DNA of 39,629 bases, from the NCBI GenBank assembly GCA_024226235.1, contig JAAELW010000196.1, forward strand, positions 1 to 39,629, given 5' to 3'. The number at the start of each line of letters is the position of its first letter. Position 1 is the stretch's first letter. Positions 17,084-28,278 of this stretch are shown one piece after another. The notes beneath the pieces are model-generated. The model was not told the origin of the DNA, made no database searches, and worked only from the letters and a program-made list of their open reading frames with translations. Source of the DNA: a bacterium. Lineage in GTDB: Bacteria; Myxococcota_A; UBA9160; UBA6930. The translations under genes were made by a program, and so were the position numbers.

Positions 17084-17095
<12 letters not shown>
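15701..17095 (+). CDS. amidase signature-family hydrolase
   Basis: The 464-residue protein starts at a GTG five bases after GGAGG. It has the Ser-cisSer-Lys triad of amidase-signature enzymes: Lys77 in VPFTVKENID, the cis-Ser in GGSSGGEASS (152/153) and the nucleophile Ser176 in GNDIGGSVRNP. The length is typical. Members split aliphatic, aryl or acylamino amides in the cytoplasm. It diverges from mauB; amide hydrolysis could release amines for the dehydrogenase, but this is inference. The C-terminal part (ITPANLLGIPALALPMG) is also typical. Confidence 0.93.
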
Positions 17096-19204
<2,109 letters not shown>

Positions 19205-19351
19205 CGTCTGATCCGGCTCGCGGGATAGCCCTTTCGCGACAATCCTGCTCGCCGTTCCCTTCTCTCCACGTGACGGCTGCAACTGCTGCCCGCATCCGGT
19301 GACGGTGGTCGGGGAGGGGATCATGCTCCGCTACGAGTGGAACGCGGGCTC

Positions 19352-21157
19352 TCAGTCGTTGCCCTTATGGACCGAAAGTCGCCCAGCCCGGAGCCATGAG
19401 GTGACGTCGTCCGGCGGCGCAGGTGTTGCGAACAGGAACCCCTGCATGATGTCGAACCCCAGATTGAGAAGGAGCTCACGCTGGGTATCGGTCTCGACTC
19501 CCTCGGCCACGGTCTCGAGTCCGATACTCGCCGCCAGATTCAACGCGGCTCGAGCAATTTTCTCCCCGCGCGGGTGATCACAGGCGTAGCTGATGAGCGA
19601 TCGGTCGAGCTTCAGAATGTCGAGTGGGAGCTCCGCCAGCAGACTCAGATTCGAAAAGCCGCTTCCGAAGTCGTCTACCGCGATCCGAAGGCCGAGATCC
19701 CTCAACGGCTCGAGCTTCATACGAGCTGCTTCCGAATCCTCGACGAGGATCGTCTCCGTGATCTCGAGCACGATGTCTCTTCCCTCGACTCCAGCCTTGG
19801 AAATTGCCGAGAGCACCCGATCGCTGAAGTCCTCATGATGGAGCTCTGCGGGCGACACGTTCACCGAAATCGGTACGCGATTGAGTCCGGCAGCTTGCCA
19901 GTTGGCCGACTGCCGGCAGGATTCCTCCAGAACCCAGGCACCGATCTCGGGCATCAGCCTGAGGTTCTCGGCCACCGGGATGAACTCTCCCGGCGAAATA
20001 TTGCCCAGTTCGGGGTGGTGCCAGCGGAGCAGGGCCTCGACGCCGACGATGGTGCCGTCCGAGCCCTGCACCTGTGGCTGGTAGTAGACGCAGAGCTGTC
20101 GCTGCTCCATGGCGTGGGCCAGCTCCCGCTCGAGCTCCATGATGCGCCGGCCCTGTTGGTGCAATTCCGGTGTGTAGAAGCTTGTGCCGAGACCTTGTTG
20201 CTTGGCGCGATACATCGCCGAATCTGCACGGGAGATCAGGGCCTCGCTGTCGTCCCCATCCATTGGGGAGCACGAGATTCCAATGCTGCAGCCGACCTCC
20301 AGGAATTGCCCCTCGTAGTGGATCGGCTCTCGAACGAGGTTCCGGATTCGCTCTGCCACTTTCCCGGCGTCGGATTGGTCGGCTACCTCGGCGAGCAGCA
20401 CGCCGAACTCATCGCCGCCGAAGCGCGCTGCCGTGTCCGTGCTGCGAAGGAGAAGTTCCAGGCGTTCGGCCACGGTGATCAACACGGCATCGCCCGCCGC
20501 GTGACCCACAGTGTCGTTGATGCTCTTGAATCGGTCGAGATCGATGAACAAGACCGCCATGGCATTCTTGCGGCGATGAGCCATGCCGAGGGCCCGATCG
20601 AGACGCTCCTCGAACAGGCAACGATTCGGAAGGCCGGTCAGAACACAGTGGTTGGCCATGAACTGCAGGTTCCGGTTCTGCTTCTGCAACTCCAGGCGCG
20701 CTTTGTCCAGCTCTTGCCCGCGTTCGCGCAATTCCTCACCCTGGTCGCGGAATCGACGCTCTCGCGCCACTTCCTTGCTGACATCGAGTACGTGAATTGC
20801 CGCAAAGCGTGCGCCGTGATCGTCACTGAAGCCAGAGATGCTGACTCGTTGGATCATTTTGCGGTCGGGAAACTGTGTGTCCGCCAACGGAAGGGGATGG
20901 GGATGAAAGGCGGTGGAGAGAAGGGAGCTCGAACCGGCATCGAGGCTCCTCTTGATACGTTTGATCAGGGGCTCTGCGACCGCGATGCCAAAGATCTTCG
21001 ATAGCAGCTCGCCCCGTGCGGCTGGACCGAGCTCCTCCGAAACCCGTTCGATCCACGGATTCCAACAGCGGATACGCAGCTCCTCATCGACGATGATGAG
21101 GCCGAGCGGGCTGAAATGACCCGCCAGGGATCGCAGCCTGTCATCGTCCTCCTGCAT
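19352..21157 (-). CDS. PAS-GGDEF-EAL cyclic di-GMP enzyme
   Basis: The protein (601 residues) has a PAS sensor domain (about 12-135, PLGLIIVDEELRIRCWNPW), a coiled segment (RERGQELDKARLELQKQN), a GGDEF domain with an intact RFGGDEFG and an inhibitory RxxD (RSTD) five residues before it, and an EAL domain with EALLRW, EITET, DDFGSG, KLDR and EGVET all present. Both synthesis and breakdown of c-di-GMP look possible. No membrane segment. The ATG shares its A with the cheC stop; the gene ends the response-regulator operon, so the PAS domain or the regulator may set its output. Confidence 0.93.
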   Translation of the reverse strand: MQEDDDRLRSLAGHFSPLGLIIVDEELRIRCWNPWIERVSEELGPAARGELLSKIFGIAVAEPLIKRIKRSLDAGSSSLLSTAFHPHPLPLADTQFPDRKMIQRVSISGFSDDHGARFAAIHVLDVSKEVARERRFRDQGEELRERGQELDKARLELQKQNRNLQFMANHCVLTGLPNRCLFEERLDRALGMAHRRKNAMAVLFIDLDRFKSINDTVGHAAGDAVLITVAERLELLLRSTDTAARFGGDEFGVLLAEVADQSDAGKVAERIRNLVREPIHYEGQFLEVGCSIGISCSPMDGDDSEALISRADSAMYRAKQQGLGTSFYTPELHQQGRRIMELERELAHAMEQRQLCVYYQPQVQGSDGTIVGVEALLRWHHPELGNISPGEFIPVAENLRLMPEIGAWVLEESCRQSANWQAAGLNRVPISVNVSPAELHHEDFSDRVLSAISKAGVEGRDIVLEITETILVEDSEAARMKLEPLRDLGLRIAVDDFGSGFSNLSLLAELPLDILKLDRSLISYACDHPRGEKIARAALNLAASIGLETVAEGVETDTQRELLLNLGFDIMQGFLFATPAPPDDVTSWLRAGRLSVHKGND

Positions 21158-21789
21158 CAAGCGTCAAATGCGGCGAGCCTGCGATCGATGTGTTCCCGCA
21201 GGATCGAGAAGGATTCCGCTCCGAGCGAAAAGCCCAGGAAGCCATTTAGATCGAGTTCCGAGAGACGGAAGTCCATCTGGAGGTAGAGGATCTCGGCGTC
21301 CGGGTTCCCCTTCGAAAAACGGTTCAGTACCTCATCGCAAGTGCCCGTCACCAGTGTCGGAAGATGGGTCTTGATTTCTTCATCGAGCATTTCTGCGAGG
21401 GCTGCCAGGCAGTCGTTCAGGAGGATGTTCCCGACCTCGCACAATGCGTCGCCAGCAAGCTCGGACATCTCGTATGTTTCGTGCTCCTCGTCGAGAATCA
21501 AGCGAACCAGGGCGAGACTCTCCTGCTCGGTGTACAGCAGGATCGCCGTGCCCGGAATCGCACCCTCGTATTCCTGCGTGACGGCGCAGAGATCGCTCGA
21601 GCTCTTGTTGGAGAGTTCTTGCGCGAGATCCTTTACGGCGATCAAGCGGGCCGAGGGGATCGAGAGTACGACTTCGTAGCGATCGTCTGCCAACTCGGAG
21701 AGGCCCTTGGCCGCCAGCCCCACACCGATGTTGAAGGCCTCCATCAACAGATCGAGTTGATCCTCGGTGAATGTCGCTGCTACCGACAT
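21157..21789 (-). CDS. cheC: CheC-like response-regulator phosphatase
   Basis: The 210-residue protein has two CheC active-site-type segments: MEAFNIGVGLAAKGLSEL near 16-33 and CEVGNILLNDCLAALAEML near 110-128, each with an Asn after a Glu. CheC-type proteins remove phosphate from CheY. Both copies keep the Asn, as in true CheC. It begins two bases after the response regulator gene stops, which strongly suggests this regulator is its substrate. No other chemotaxis gene is in the window. Confidence 0.88.
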   Translation of the reverse strand: MSVAATFTEDQLDLLMEAFNIGVGLAAKGLSELADDRYEVVLSIPSARLIAVKDLAQELSNKSSSDLCAVTQEYEGAIPGTAILLYTEQESLALVRLILDEEHETYEMSELAGDALCEVGNILLNDCLAALAEMLDEEIKTHLPTLVTGTCDEVLNRFSKGNPDAEILYLQMDFRLSELDLNGFLGFSLGAESFSILREHIDRRLAAFDA

Positions 21790-21791
21790 CG

Positions 21792-22142
21792 TTACAACGC
21801 CTCCGCGAGCTTGCCCTTCGACAGCGGCTTTCCGACGAACGACATACCCGCCTCGGTCGCCCGCTCCTGAATGGTCGACTGGATGTTGGCCGTGACCAGG
21901 ATCATCTTGCAGTCCGGGAGGATCGGTATCAATTGCCCCCCACATTCGATGCCGTCCATTCCGGGCATGTTGAAGTCGATCAACGCCGCCTCGGGAGGAT
22001 TCTCCAGATTCCTGGCGAGCTCGATGGCTTCGTCACCTGATTGGGCCGATATGACCTCGATTTCGGGTGAGATTCCGTGAATGACCTTCGTTGCGATCCG
22101 GATCGACGTCCGGCTGTCGTCTACTACGAGAATACGCTTCAT
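21792..22142 (-). CDS. single-domain response regulator (CheY-like)
   Basis: The 116-residue protein is a stand-alone receiver domain: acidic pair Asp8/Asp9, phosphorylation site Asp56 (LIDFNMPGMDG), Thr84 and Lys105 (VGKPLSKG). No output domain, so it must act through a partner. AGAGG precedes the ATG by seven bases. It is first in the operon with the CheC-like phosphatase and the GGDEF-EAL enzyme. No histidine kinase gene is nearby. Confidence 0.93.
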   Translation of the reverse strand: MKRILVVDDSRTSIRIATKVIHGISPEIEVISAQSGDEAIELARNLENPPEAALIDFNMPGMDGIECGGQLIPILPDCKMILVTANIQSTIQERATEAGMSFVGKPLSKGKLAEAL

Positions 22143-22183
22143 GCTGAAACCTCTTCCATCGGATCTGCTCTCATATCGGCGCA

Positions 22184-22199
22184 AAAGCCAGATGGCTTT
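22184..22199 (-). terminator. possible Rho-independent terminator after the HIT gene
   Basis: On the minus strand AAAGCC and GGCTTT pair across a 4-base loop and are followed by one more T. It lies downstream of the HIT gene and upstream of the response regulator, both minus. A second small hairpin (ATCCGG/CCGGAT) is at 22253-22269. The 214-bp gap has no gene. Confidence 0.4.
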
Positions 22200-22356
22200 A
22201 TGCTGAGGGTGCAGTTCTACAATGAGAGAAGAGATCAGCAGGCAATCGAATCATCCGGTCTGGCCGGATCGAATGATGGTCGTTGTCCGGATCGGAACCC
22301 TTACGGGAAATATCGGAGCTGAAACCCAGAATGCCCCTACATCGAGAGAGCCACAT

Positions 22357-22851
22357 TCAACCGTCGAGGTGTGTGAGCCGACCCCAAAGGATGTGCAGGA
22401 GCGGCTCGGTCATCTGGCGGCCTCCCATGACGTGTACGTGGAGGTGGTAGACGGTCTGAGTTCCCTTCGGATTGGTGTTGATCATGATGCGAAAGCCATC
22501 TTCCGCGATCTGGTGGTCCCGTGCGAGATCCCTCGCAAGTGCCAGCATCTCGCCCATGACCGGTTCCGGAGCATCCAGAATGGAGGCGTACCGTTCCTTC
22601 GAGATGACCAGCAGATGGACTGGAGCCATCGGCGCATAGCGATCTTCGATGGCGAAAGCGTGTTCCGTCTCCGCGATCCAGCGGCTCTCCGGCAGCTGCT
22701 CGAAGGGGCTGGGAGCCGCCAGGGAGTCGACCTTGAGACCCGGCAGCCAGGCTCCGATCAGCCTCCATGCCGCATGACCGACCGGGTCGGATTCACCGAT
22801 CAGCAGTCCGGCGAGGAAGAGTAGTGCGAGGGTGCGTTTCGGACTCCGCAT
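22357..22851 (-). CDS. HIT-family nucleotide-binding protein with an N-terminal export signal
   Basis: The 164-residue protein has the histidine triad YHLHVHVMGG (His136, 138, 140), preceded by MINTNPKGTQTV, and the upstream strand FAIEDRYAPMAPVHLLVISK. HIT proteins hydrolyse nucleoside phosphoramidates or dinucleotides in the cytoplasm, yet this one begins KRTLALLFLAGLLIGESD, a hydrophobic export signal or anchor, with about 25 further residues before the HIT domain. GGAAGG stands eight bases before the ATG. It lies 120 bp after the FAD oxidoreductase on the same strand. Confidence 0.87.
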   Translation of the reverse strand: MRSPKRTLALLFLAGLLIGESDPVGHAAWRLIGAWLPGLKVDSLAAPSPFEQLPESRWIAETEHAFAIEDRYAPMAPVHLLVISKERYASILDAPEPVMGEMLALARDLARDHQIAEDGFRIMINTNPKGTQTVYHLHVHVMGGRQMTEPLLHILWGRLTHLDG

Positions 22852-22971
22852 GATGGGGACCTTCCAGGTTCGCCTCGAGCGGCCGGGTTTCCGGATACGT
22901 CGGGTGCGGAATGGCAGAGTAGCCAGAGCTGATGTCGGTGCTGTCTGAGGGTGGAGGGTCTTCTTCCCGGG

Positions 22972-24261
22972 TCAGCAGGGGGCGGACTCGAACGGATAGT
23001 CGACGATGCCGCCGGCCTGCCGCAGTCGTTCGCGCAGCTTTGCGACGTCGATGCTCGCCAGATCTTCGCCGGTGCTCACCGCCAGCGCCGCAGCGGTTCC
23101 GGCCGCCTGGCCAGTGGTCATGCTGGGCGGAATTTCCTTGGTGGCGTTGTGGGTGCGGTGGTCGACCGAGATGTTGCGGCCGGCGGCCAGCAGGTTCGGA
23201 AACTCGCGGGCTTGCAGCGAGCGGTAGGGGATCGCGTAGACGGCGCCGTATTTGGTCCAGTGGCCGGTGATCGCGATGCTGTCTTCGAAGGGTTTGCCGC
23301 GATCCCCGATGTCCAACACGTAGCGGCCCTCGAGCCGCCGGCTCTCCGTGATGCCCAGCTGGGTCGCGATGTTGCAGATGTGCGCGTCCGCGAGCTCGGG
23401 TCGCGAGCTCTTCAGTTTCTCGAACTCCTGCATCACGAGTTTTCGGCATTCGATCTCGGCGAAGGTCAGGTCTCGGGGGTCCGTCGCGTCGATCTTGCGG
23501 CCGAGGCTCGCCACGCTTCCCCACGGAAACAGCACCTGTCCGGCGTTGGGTGTCCGGAAGAAGGGGGCTCCTTCGGCGAGCACGCGTTCGAGCTCCAGCA
23601 CGCCGCCTACGCGGAACCACAGCCACGGGTGCACCGTCTCGTGTGCGAACGCACAGCCCGCGGATGCGAAGACGTCCCCGTCTCCGGTCGCATCGATCAC
23701 CACGTCGGCCAGGATGGCTTGCCGCCCCGCCTTCGATTGGAACGCGACGCCCGCGAGCCGGCCGTCTTCGATCAGCGCGTCCGCACCCCAGAGGTGGTAG
23801 ATCAGGTCGACCCCGGCGTCGGTCACCATCTCGTTCAGTACGAGCCGCATCACTTCAGGGTCGTAGGCGACCGAGTAGCGAACCCGATGACGCGCGTTGG
23901 CTCCACCCCAGACGAGGCCCCACTTCCGGTAGGTGTCGATCTTCTCGGGGTCTTCGTCGCCCCATTCCTCCGCAGGAGGATGGAACGCGCCGCCTTTTTC
24001 GCGCATGCGGCGGGTCACCTCTTCGCAGAGGCCCCCGATCACCGGTCGACCGAGGCCATCGTCGAGGGTCAGCAGCAGTGCGATCAGCCCACCGGTGGCC
24101 AGGCCTCCGAGGGATCCGTAGCGCTCGGCCAGCACGACGCGGGCACCTTCCCGAGCTGCGGCGATGGCAGCGGCACTGCCGGCGGAGCCCCCCCCGACGA
24201 CCAGCACGTCGCAGCGAGTCAGTACTTCCGTTTCGCGGGCCGGCTCCTGAATCGTCGTCAC
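22972..24261 (-). CDS. FAD-dependent oxidoreductase (FAD-binding Rossmann, PF12831-like)
   Basis: The 429-residue protein starts at a GTG with GGGAG upstream. It has an N-terminal dinucleotide fold (CDVLVVGGGSAGSAAAIAAA, then AERYGSLGGLATGG) and the C-terminal FAD motif of this family (LLAAGRNISVDHRTHNATKE). VIDATGDGDVFASAGC lies in the middle. Members oxidise or reduce varied small molecules and are often paired with heterodisulfide or corrinoid systems. It is 35 bp downstream of the corrinoid gene, so both are in one operon. Substrate unknown. Confidence 0.85.
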   Translation of the reverse strand: MTTIQEPARETEVLTRCDVLVVGGGSAGSAAAIAAAREGARVVLAERYGSLGGLATGGLIALLLTLDDGLGRPVIGGLCEEVTRRMREKGGAFHPPAEEWGDEDPEKIDTYRKWGLVWGGANARHRVRYSVAYDPEVMRLVLNEMVTDAGVDLIYHLWGADALIEDGRLAGVAFQSKAGRQAILADVVIDATGDGDVFASAGCAFAHETVHPWLWFRVGGVLELERVLAEGAPFFRTPNAGQVLFPWGSVASLGRKIDATDPRDLTFAEIECRKLVMQEFEKLKSSRPELADAHICNIATQLGITESRRLEGRYVLDIGDRGKPFEDSIAITGHWTKYGAVYAIPYRSLQAREFPNLLAAGRNISVDHRTHNATKEIPPSMTTGQAAGTAAALAVSTGEDLASIDVAKLRERLRQAGGIVDYPFESAPC

Positions 24262-24296
24262 GGCCGCGTCTCCCTGTTTCCCGAGATCATCGCAAA

Positions 24297-24932
24297 TCAA
24301 GCCCCGGTGAGATCCTGGGCGGTACGAACCGCCGCATTGGCGTTGTCCGCATACGCATCGGCATTGATTTCCTTCGCATAGTCGGTGGACAGGGGTGCGC
24401 CTCCCACCATCACCTTCACTCGATTGCGGATGCCGGCCGCCTCCAGGGCTTCGATCGTCGACTTCATCGAGGGCATGGTTGCCGTGAGCAGCGCCGAGAT
24501 CCCGATCAGGTTCGCATCGTTCTCTTCGACCGCCGCGACGAATTGTTCGGGCGACACGTCCGTTCCAAGGTCGACGACCCGGAAGCCCGCGCCCTCGAGC
24601 ATGGAGGAAACCAGGTTCTTCCCGATATCGTGAAGATCGCCCTTGACGGTACCGAGCACGATGCAGCCCTTGTGCTTGCCGCCTGACTCGCTGAGCAGTG
24701 GGTTGACGATTTTCAAGGCCGCCTTCATCGCCCGGGCGGAGAGCAAGAGCTCCGGAACGAAATACTCCTCCTCTTCGAAGCGCCTTCCGACTTCGTCCAT
24801 GGCCGGAATCATGCTCTGATCGATCAGCGCCTGCGGATCGACGGAAGTTCCGATGGCATGGCGTGTCACCTCCTCGGCCGTGCTCTTGTCTCCGGTGAGC
24901 ACCGCTTCGTAGAGTTCTTCGATCCGTGCCAT
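24297..24932 (-). CDS. corrinoid (B12-binding) methyl-carrier protein
   Basis: The 211-residue protein has the helical cap (EEEEYFVPELLLSARAMKAAL) and the Rossmann cobalamin domain with the base-off motif GDLHDIGKN (Asp99, His101, Gly104), then SALLTATMPSM and VKVMVGGAPL. This is the MtaC/MtbC/MttC class of corrinoid proteins that carry a methyl group between two methyltransferases. It is 100 bp after the UroD-family gene and 35 bp before the FAD oxidoreductase. No reductive activase (RamA-like) gene is in the window. Confidence 0.95.
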   Translation of the reverse strand: MARIEELYEAVLTGDKSTAEEVTRHAIGTSVDPQALIDQSMIPAMDEVGRRFEEEEYFVPELLLSARAMKAALKIVNPLLSESGGKHKGCIVLGTVKGDLHDIGKNLVSSMLEGAGFRVVDLGTDVSPEQFVAAVEENDANLIGISALLTATMPSMKSTIEALEAAGIRNRVKVMVGGAPLSTDYAKEINADAYADNANAAVRTAQDLTGA

Positions 24933-25032
24933 TCAACCGCCTCCGTTTCGCTTTCGCGAATCGAGCAAGATAGCGCAGTGAAGAACGAGAGTTTCGTGCG
25001 CGAGATCGCCGACTCCTGTGCTGTGCGCAGGC

Positions 25033-26121
25033 TCAGTTCTTCTCGTAGGCCCCGTACTTCCGGGTGGCGTGGAACATCGCGATGCAGTTGTCCGGGTCCA
25101 CGCCCGGGTGGAGGGAGTTGGAGGAGCAGATGATCAGCCCGCCCCCTTGGCCTCCATCTGTGATCGCGCGGCGGACGGCCGCGTCGACCTGCTCCGGTGT
25201 GCCGTTCGGAAGCAGCTCGGCGCAGTCGATGTTGCCGAGCAGGCAGAGCCGATCGCCGCAGTAGGCCTTGACGCGTTCCATCGTCATCCCCGCCTGTGGC
25301 TCCAGCGGGTTGAGGCCGTCGTAGCCCGAATCCAACAACGTATCCATCAGCTTCCAGAGGTTGCCGTCGCTGTGGCGCACCACCTTGAGCCCAAGCTCGT
25401 GGGCGCGGTCGACCAGGCGGCGGTTGTAGGGGTTCACGAACTCGCAGAAGTGTCTGGGCGAGATCAGTGTGGTCTTGGTGTCTGCAATGTCGTCCTCGAT
25501 CACGAGCACATCGAGCCCCGCTTCCGCGAGCAGTTCCAACATCTTCAGGTTGAAGACGGTCGTCATCTCGGCGATGCGATGCACGAAGCCCGGATCCTCG
25601 TGCATCTGGATCATCAGGTTCGACATTCCCGCCAGGCGCCAGCTCAACACGAAGGCGCCGCGCATCAACCAGAAGAGTGCCTTCTCGCCCTGGAAGCGTT
25701 CGCGGGCCAGATCGAGTAGCAGCAGGTGCTCTCGGCGCGGTTCCGGTGCGGTGTAGAGGTCGAGTGCCGCAGCGTCCTCGATCGGGTGGCCGCAGACCAC
25801 CGGGAGCCCGTGAGGGCTCCGCTCGTAGACGACGTGCCAATCATCTTCGGCATGCGTGGCGTCGAGGTCGCGGAGTTGGTTGATCTCGAAGGACGTCATC
25901 CCGTCGACGCCGAACTCCTCGTGGATCAGGAACAGGGCATCGACGAGCTTCAACCTCTCGGGCTCGGTCATGTCGTAGAACTGCTTGGGGTCCGGGAGCC
26001 CATCGGTCACGCGCTTCCCGATGCCGATGATCGATTCCTCGTTGATGCCGTGAATGTAGAGCGGGACCCGGTCCGGCTCGCGAACCTCGAGGGCCGTCAG
26101 GATTCGCTCTCTTCCGTTCAT
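25033..26121 (-). CDS. UroD/MtaA-family methyltransferase-like protein
   Basis: The 362-residue protein belongs to the uroporphyrinogen decarboxylase fold family: it starts MNGRERILTALEVREPDRVP, the family opening, and has VIEDDIADTKTTLISPRHF, KVVRHSDGNLWKLMD and LLGNIDC. In MtaA/MtbA methyltransferases zinc is held by His-x-Cys and a later Cys; here the first pair is His-x-Asp (RHSDGN) and the later Cys is in NIDC. Because a corrinoid protein follows, a methyl-transfer role is far more likely than heme synthesis. It is the first gene of this operon. Confidence 0.88.
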   Translation of the reverse strand: MNGRERILTALEVREPDRVPLYIHGINEESIIGIGKRVTDGLPDPKQFYDMTEPERLKLVDALFLIHEEFGVDGMTSFEINQLRDLDATHAEDDWHVVYERSPHGLPVVCGHPIEDAAALDLYTAPEPRREHLLLLDLARERFQGEKALFWLMRGAFVLSWRLAGMSNLMIQMHEDPGFVHRIAEMTTVFNLKMLELLAEAGLDVLVIEDDIADTKTTLISPRHFCEFVNPYNRRLVDRAHELGLKVVRHSDGNLWKLMDTLLDSGYDGLNPLEPQAGMTMERVKAYCGDRLCLLGNIDCAELLPNGTPEQVDAAVRRAITDGGQGGGLIICSSNSLHPGVDPDNCIAMFHATRKYGAYEKN

Positions 26122-26330
26122 CGATCCATCCTTCTGCTAATCGCGCATTGGTGGGACGAGCCCCGCTTCGGTCCGGATGACCATGGGGTTGTATCCCAGG
26201 GGAGTGGATGGGGCCAGAAAGCGCACTCCACACCCGCCCCATTTCAAAGTGTCCGCGTTCCAGTGCGTTCGCGGGTCGGTTGCGGCGCACTTCCATCGAG
26301 GCCATTCTGCCCTCTGCAGCACCCAGCATC

Positions 26331-27185
26331 ATGACCCGAAACGACGACACTCCCTTCGATCCCTCGTTTGCAGCCGATATCGATCGGCTTCTCAAGCCCA
26401 TGAAGCAGCTGCTGAGCCCGGTTGCGCTCGGGCTCGATCACGTGCCGCCCGAGGGAGCCGTGCTGCTCGCGGGGAACCACTCGATCTACGGTCTGATCGA
26501 CATTCCGATGCTCGGACTCGAAATCTACGAGCACACAGGCCGCGTGGTGCGGGGGCTCGGTGACCACATCCATTTCTCTGTCCCCGGTTGGCGCGATCTG
26601 CTCGGCCGGATCGGAGCCGTACCCGGCACCCGGGAGAATTGCGGACGGCTCTTTGAACAAGGCGAGGTGGTGCTTGTCTTCCCCGGCGGTGGGCGAGAGG
26701 TGATGAAGCACAAGGGCGAGAAGTACCGTCTCGTCTGGAAGGAGCGCATCGGCTTCGCGAAGCTCGCGATCCAGCACGGTGTACCCATCGTCCCGTTCGC
26801 GTCGGTCGGTGTCGAGGACATGTTCGAGATCCTGCTCGATGCCGAGGACGTGCTTCACTCGCCAGTGGGGCGCCTGATCCGCTCTCTGGGCATCATGGAC
26901 CAGCCGTGGTTCCGCGGTGGCGAGGTCCTGCCGCCGGTGTCCCGCGGCACAGGGCCGGCGGGCCTGCCGCGCATCCAACGCCAGTATTTCCTGTTCGGTG
27001 CGCCAATCGATACACAGCGCTACGCGGGCCAGCACGAAGATCGGGAAGTGTGCTTCGCAGTACGCGAAGAGGTGAAGAGCGCAATCGAGACCCAGCTCCT
27101 GCAGCTCCAGGAAGTGCGTGATGCCGACCCGGAGCGTTACCCGATCCAACGCATCCTGCGCCGCCTCGCCAGGAGCTTCGGCTGA
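26331..27185 (+). CDS. lysophospholipid/diacylglycerol acyltransferase-like protein
   Basis: The 284-residue protein has acyltransferase motifs of the PlsC/DGAT group: LLAGNHSIYGLIDIPML (His-containing block I), FPGGGREVMKHKGEKYRLVW (block III-like) and IPFASVGVED-like PIVPFASVGVEDMF. It probably moves an acyl chain onto a glycerolipid or a related acceptor at the membrane. An in-frame extension upstream is open but not family-like; ATG at 26331 gives the usual length, though no clear ribosome-binding site precedes it. The next gene follows after 30 bp. Confidence 0.85.
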   Translation: MTRNDDTPFDPSFAADIDRLLKPMKQLLSPVALGLDHVPPEGAVLLAGNHSIYGLIDIPMLGLEIYEHTGRVVRGLGDHIHFSVPGWRDLLGRIGAVPGTRENCGRLFEQGEVVLVFPGGGREVMKHKGEKYRLVWKERIGFAKLAIQHGVPIVPFASVGVEDMFEILLDAEDVLHSPVGRLIRSLGIMDQPWFRGGEVLPPVSRGTGPAGLPRIQRQYFLFGAPIDTQRYAGQHEDREVCFAVREEVKSAIETQLLQLQEVRDADPERYPIQRILRRLARSFG

Positions 27186-27215
27186 CCGAGCCACACCAGG
27201 AAGAAAGGGCGATCC

Positions 27216-28220
27216 GTGACCGAACGAATTGGGCTACTGGCCTTCTGGAAGGACTATGACCGCGAGCACTATCTCCGAGCCGTCGAGCTCGCTGAGGAGC
27301 TCGGCTACGACTCGTTCTGGCTGCCCGAGGCATGGGGCTACGAGGTCTTTTCGCTGCTCACCGAGATGGCCTGTCGGACGAAGCGGATCAAGCTGGGCAC
27401 GGCCATCGTCAACGTGTTCAGCCGGTCAGCCGGGCTGTTGGCGATGTCGGCCGCGACGCTTGACGAAATCAGTGAAGGTCGATTCATCCTGGGTATCGGT
27501 ACCAGTGGGGTCCGGGTCATCGAGGGCTTTCACGGCCGAGCGTTCGGCAAGCCGCTCACCCAGGTTCGCGACGTCATCCGTGTGACCCGGACGCTATTGC
27601 GCGGGGACAAACTCACCCGAAGCGGGGCAAAGCTCCACGACTATCGTCCCTTCGAGCTGGCGATGAATCCGCTGCGACCGGACATCCCGATCTATGTGGC
27701 AGCGCTCAAGCAGCAATCCATCACCTCGATCGGAGAGCTGGCCGACGGCTGGATTCCGACCTTCTGGCCGTACCAAGATCTCAGCCAGGGGCACGAATGG
27801 ATCGCCGAGGGGGCGGCCAAGGTGGGTCGTGATCCCGCAGAGATCGAAACCGCGCCCTTCACGTCGGTCATCCCTGCGGGTGCAGAGGTCGCGGGGCAGC
27901 GGGGCAAGGAGCTGATCGCGTTCTATATCGGCGGGATGGGCGACTACTACAAGGAACTCCTTTCCGGATTCGGTTGGGAAGAGGAGTGCAAGCGGATCGA
28001 AGAGATCTACGCCAACAAGGCGACTCGAGATCGAGCTGCGGATGCCGTACCGGACGCGATGGCGGAGGCACTGACCATCTCGGGCGATCCGCAATTCTGT
28101 GTGGAGGAGCTTCGACGTCGCCGGAGCTACGGAATCGGGCTTCCCATCGTGAGCTTGCCTCCGCGGGTGCCGTGGGCGATCACCGAGATGTTCATTCGAA
28201 GCCTTGCGCCACGGCAATAG
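27216..28220 (+). CDS. LLM-class (luciferase-like) flavin- or F420-dependent oxidoreductase
   Basis: The 334-residue TIM-barrel protein starts with GTG after AGGAAGAAAGG. Family marks are [50 protein letters not shown] and [12 protein letters not shown]. The PEAWGYEVF loop and the LGIGTSG turn are also found in F420-dependent members, so either FMN or F420 is possible. It follows the acyltransferase by 30 bp and likely shares its promoter. Confidence 0.9.
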   Translation: MTERIGLLAFWKDYDREHYLRAVELAEELGYDSFWLPEAWGYEVFSLLTEMACRTKRIKLGTAIVNVFSRSAGLLAMSAATLDEISEGRFILGIGTSGVRVIEGFHGRAFGKPLTQVRDVIRVTRTLLRGDKLTRSGAKLHDYRPFELAMNPLRPDIPIYVAALKQQSITSIGELADGWIPTFWPYQDLSQGHEWIAEGAAKVGRDPAEIETAPFTSVIPAGAEVAGQRGKELIAFYIGGMGDYYKELLSGFGWEEECKRIEEIYANKATRDRAADAVPDAMAEALTISGDPQFCVEELRRRRSYGIGLPIVSLPPRVPWAITEMFIRSLAPRQ

Positions 28221-28278
28221 GCTTCGATGCTGCAGGACGTGATCGACCGCGCCATCCGATTCTCTCGTCTGATTTCAC

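Noticed and set aside
22161-22215. GEMM-type c-di-GMP riboswitch upstream of c-di-GMP genes
   Set aside because: Short GCAAAAGCC match only; the conserved core and second stem are missing and the strand does not lead into a gene.
22972-24936. A single 654-residue protein spanning the FAD and corrinoid region
   Set aside because: The N-terminal part is an out-of-frame reading of the corrinoid gene; GTG 24261 with a ribosome-binding site starts the FAD protein.
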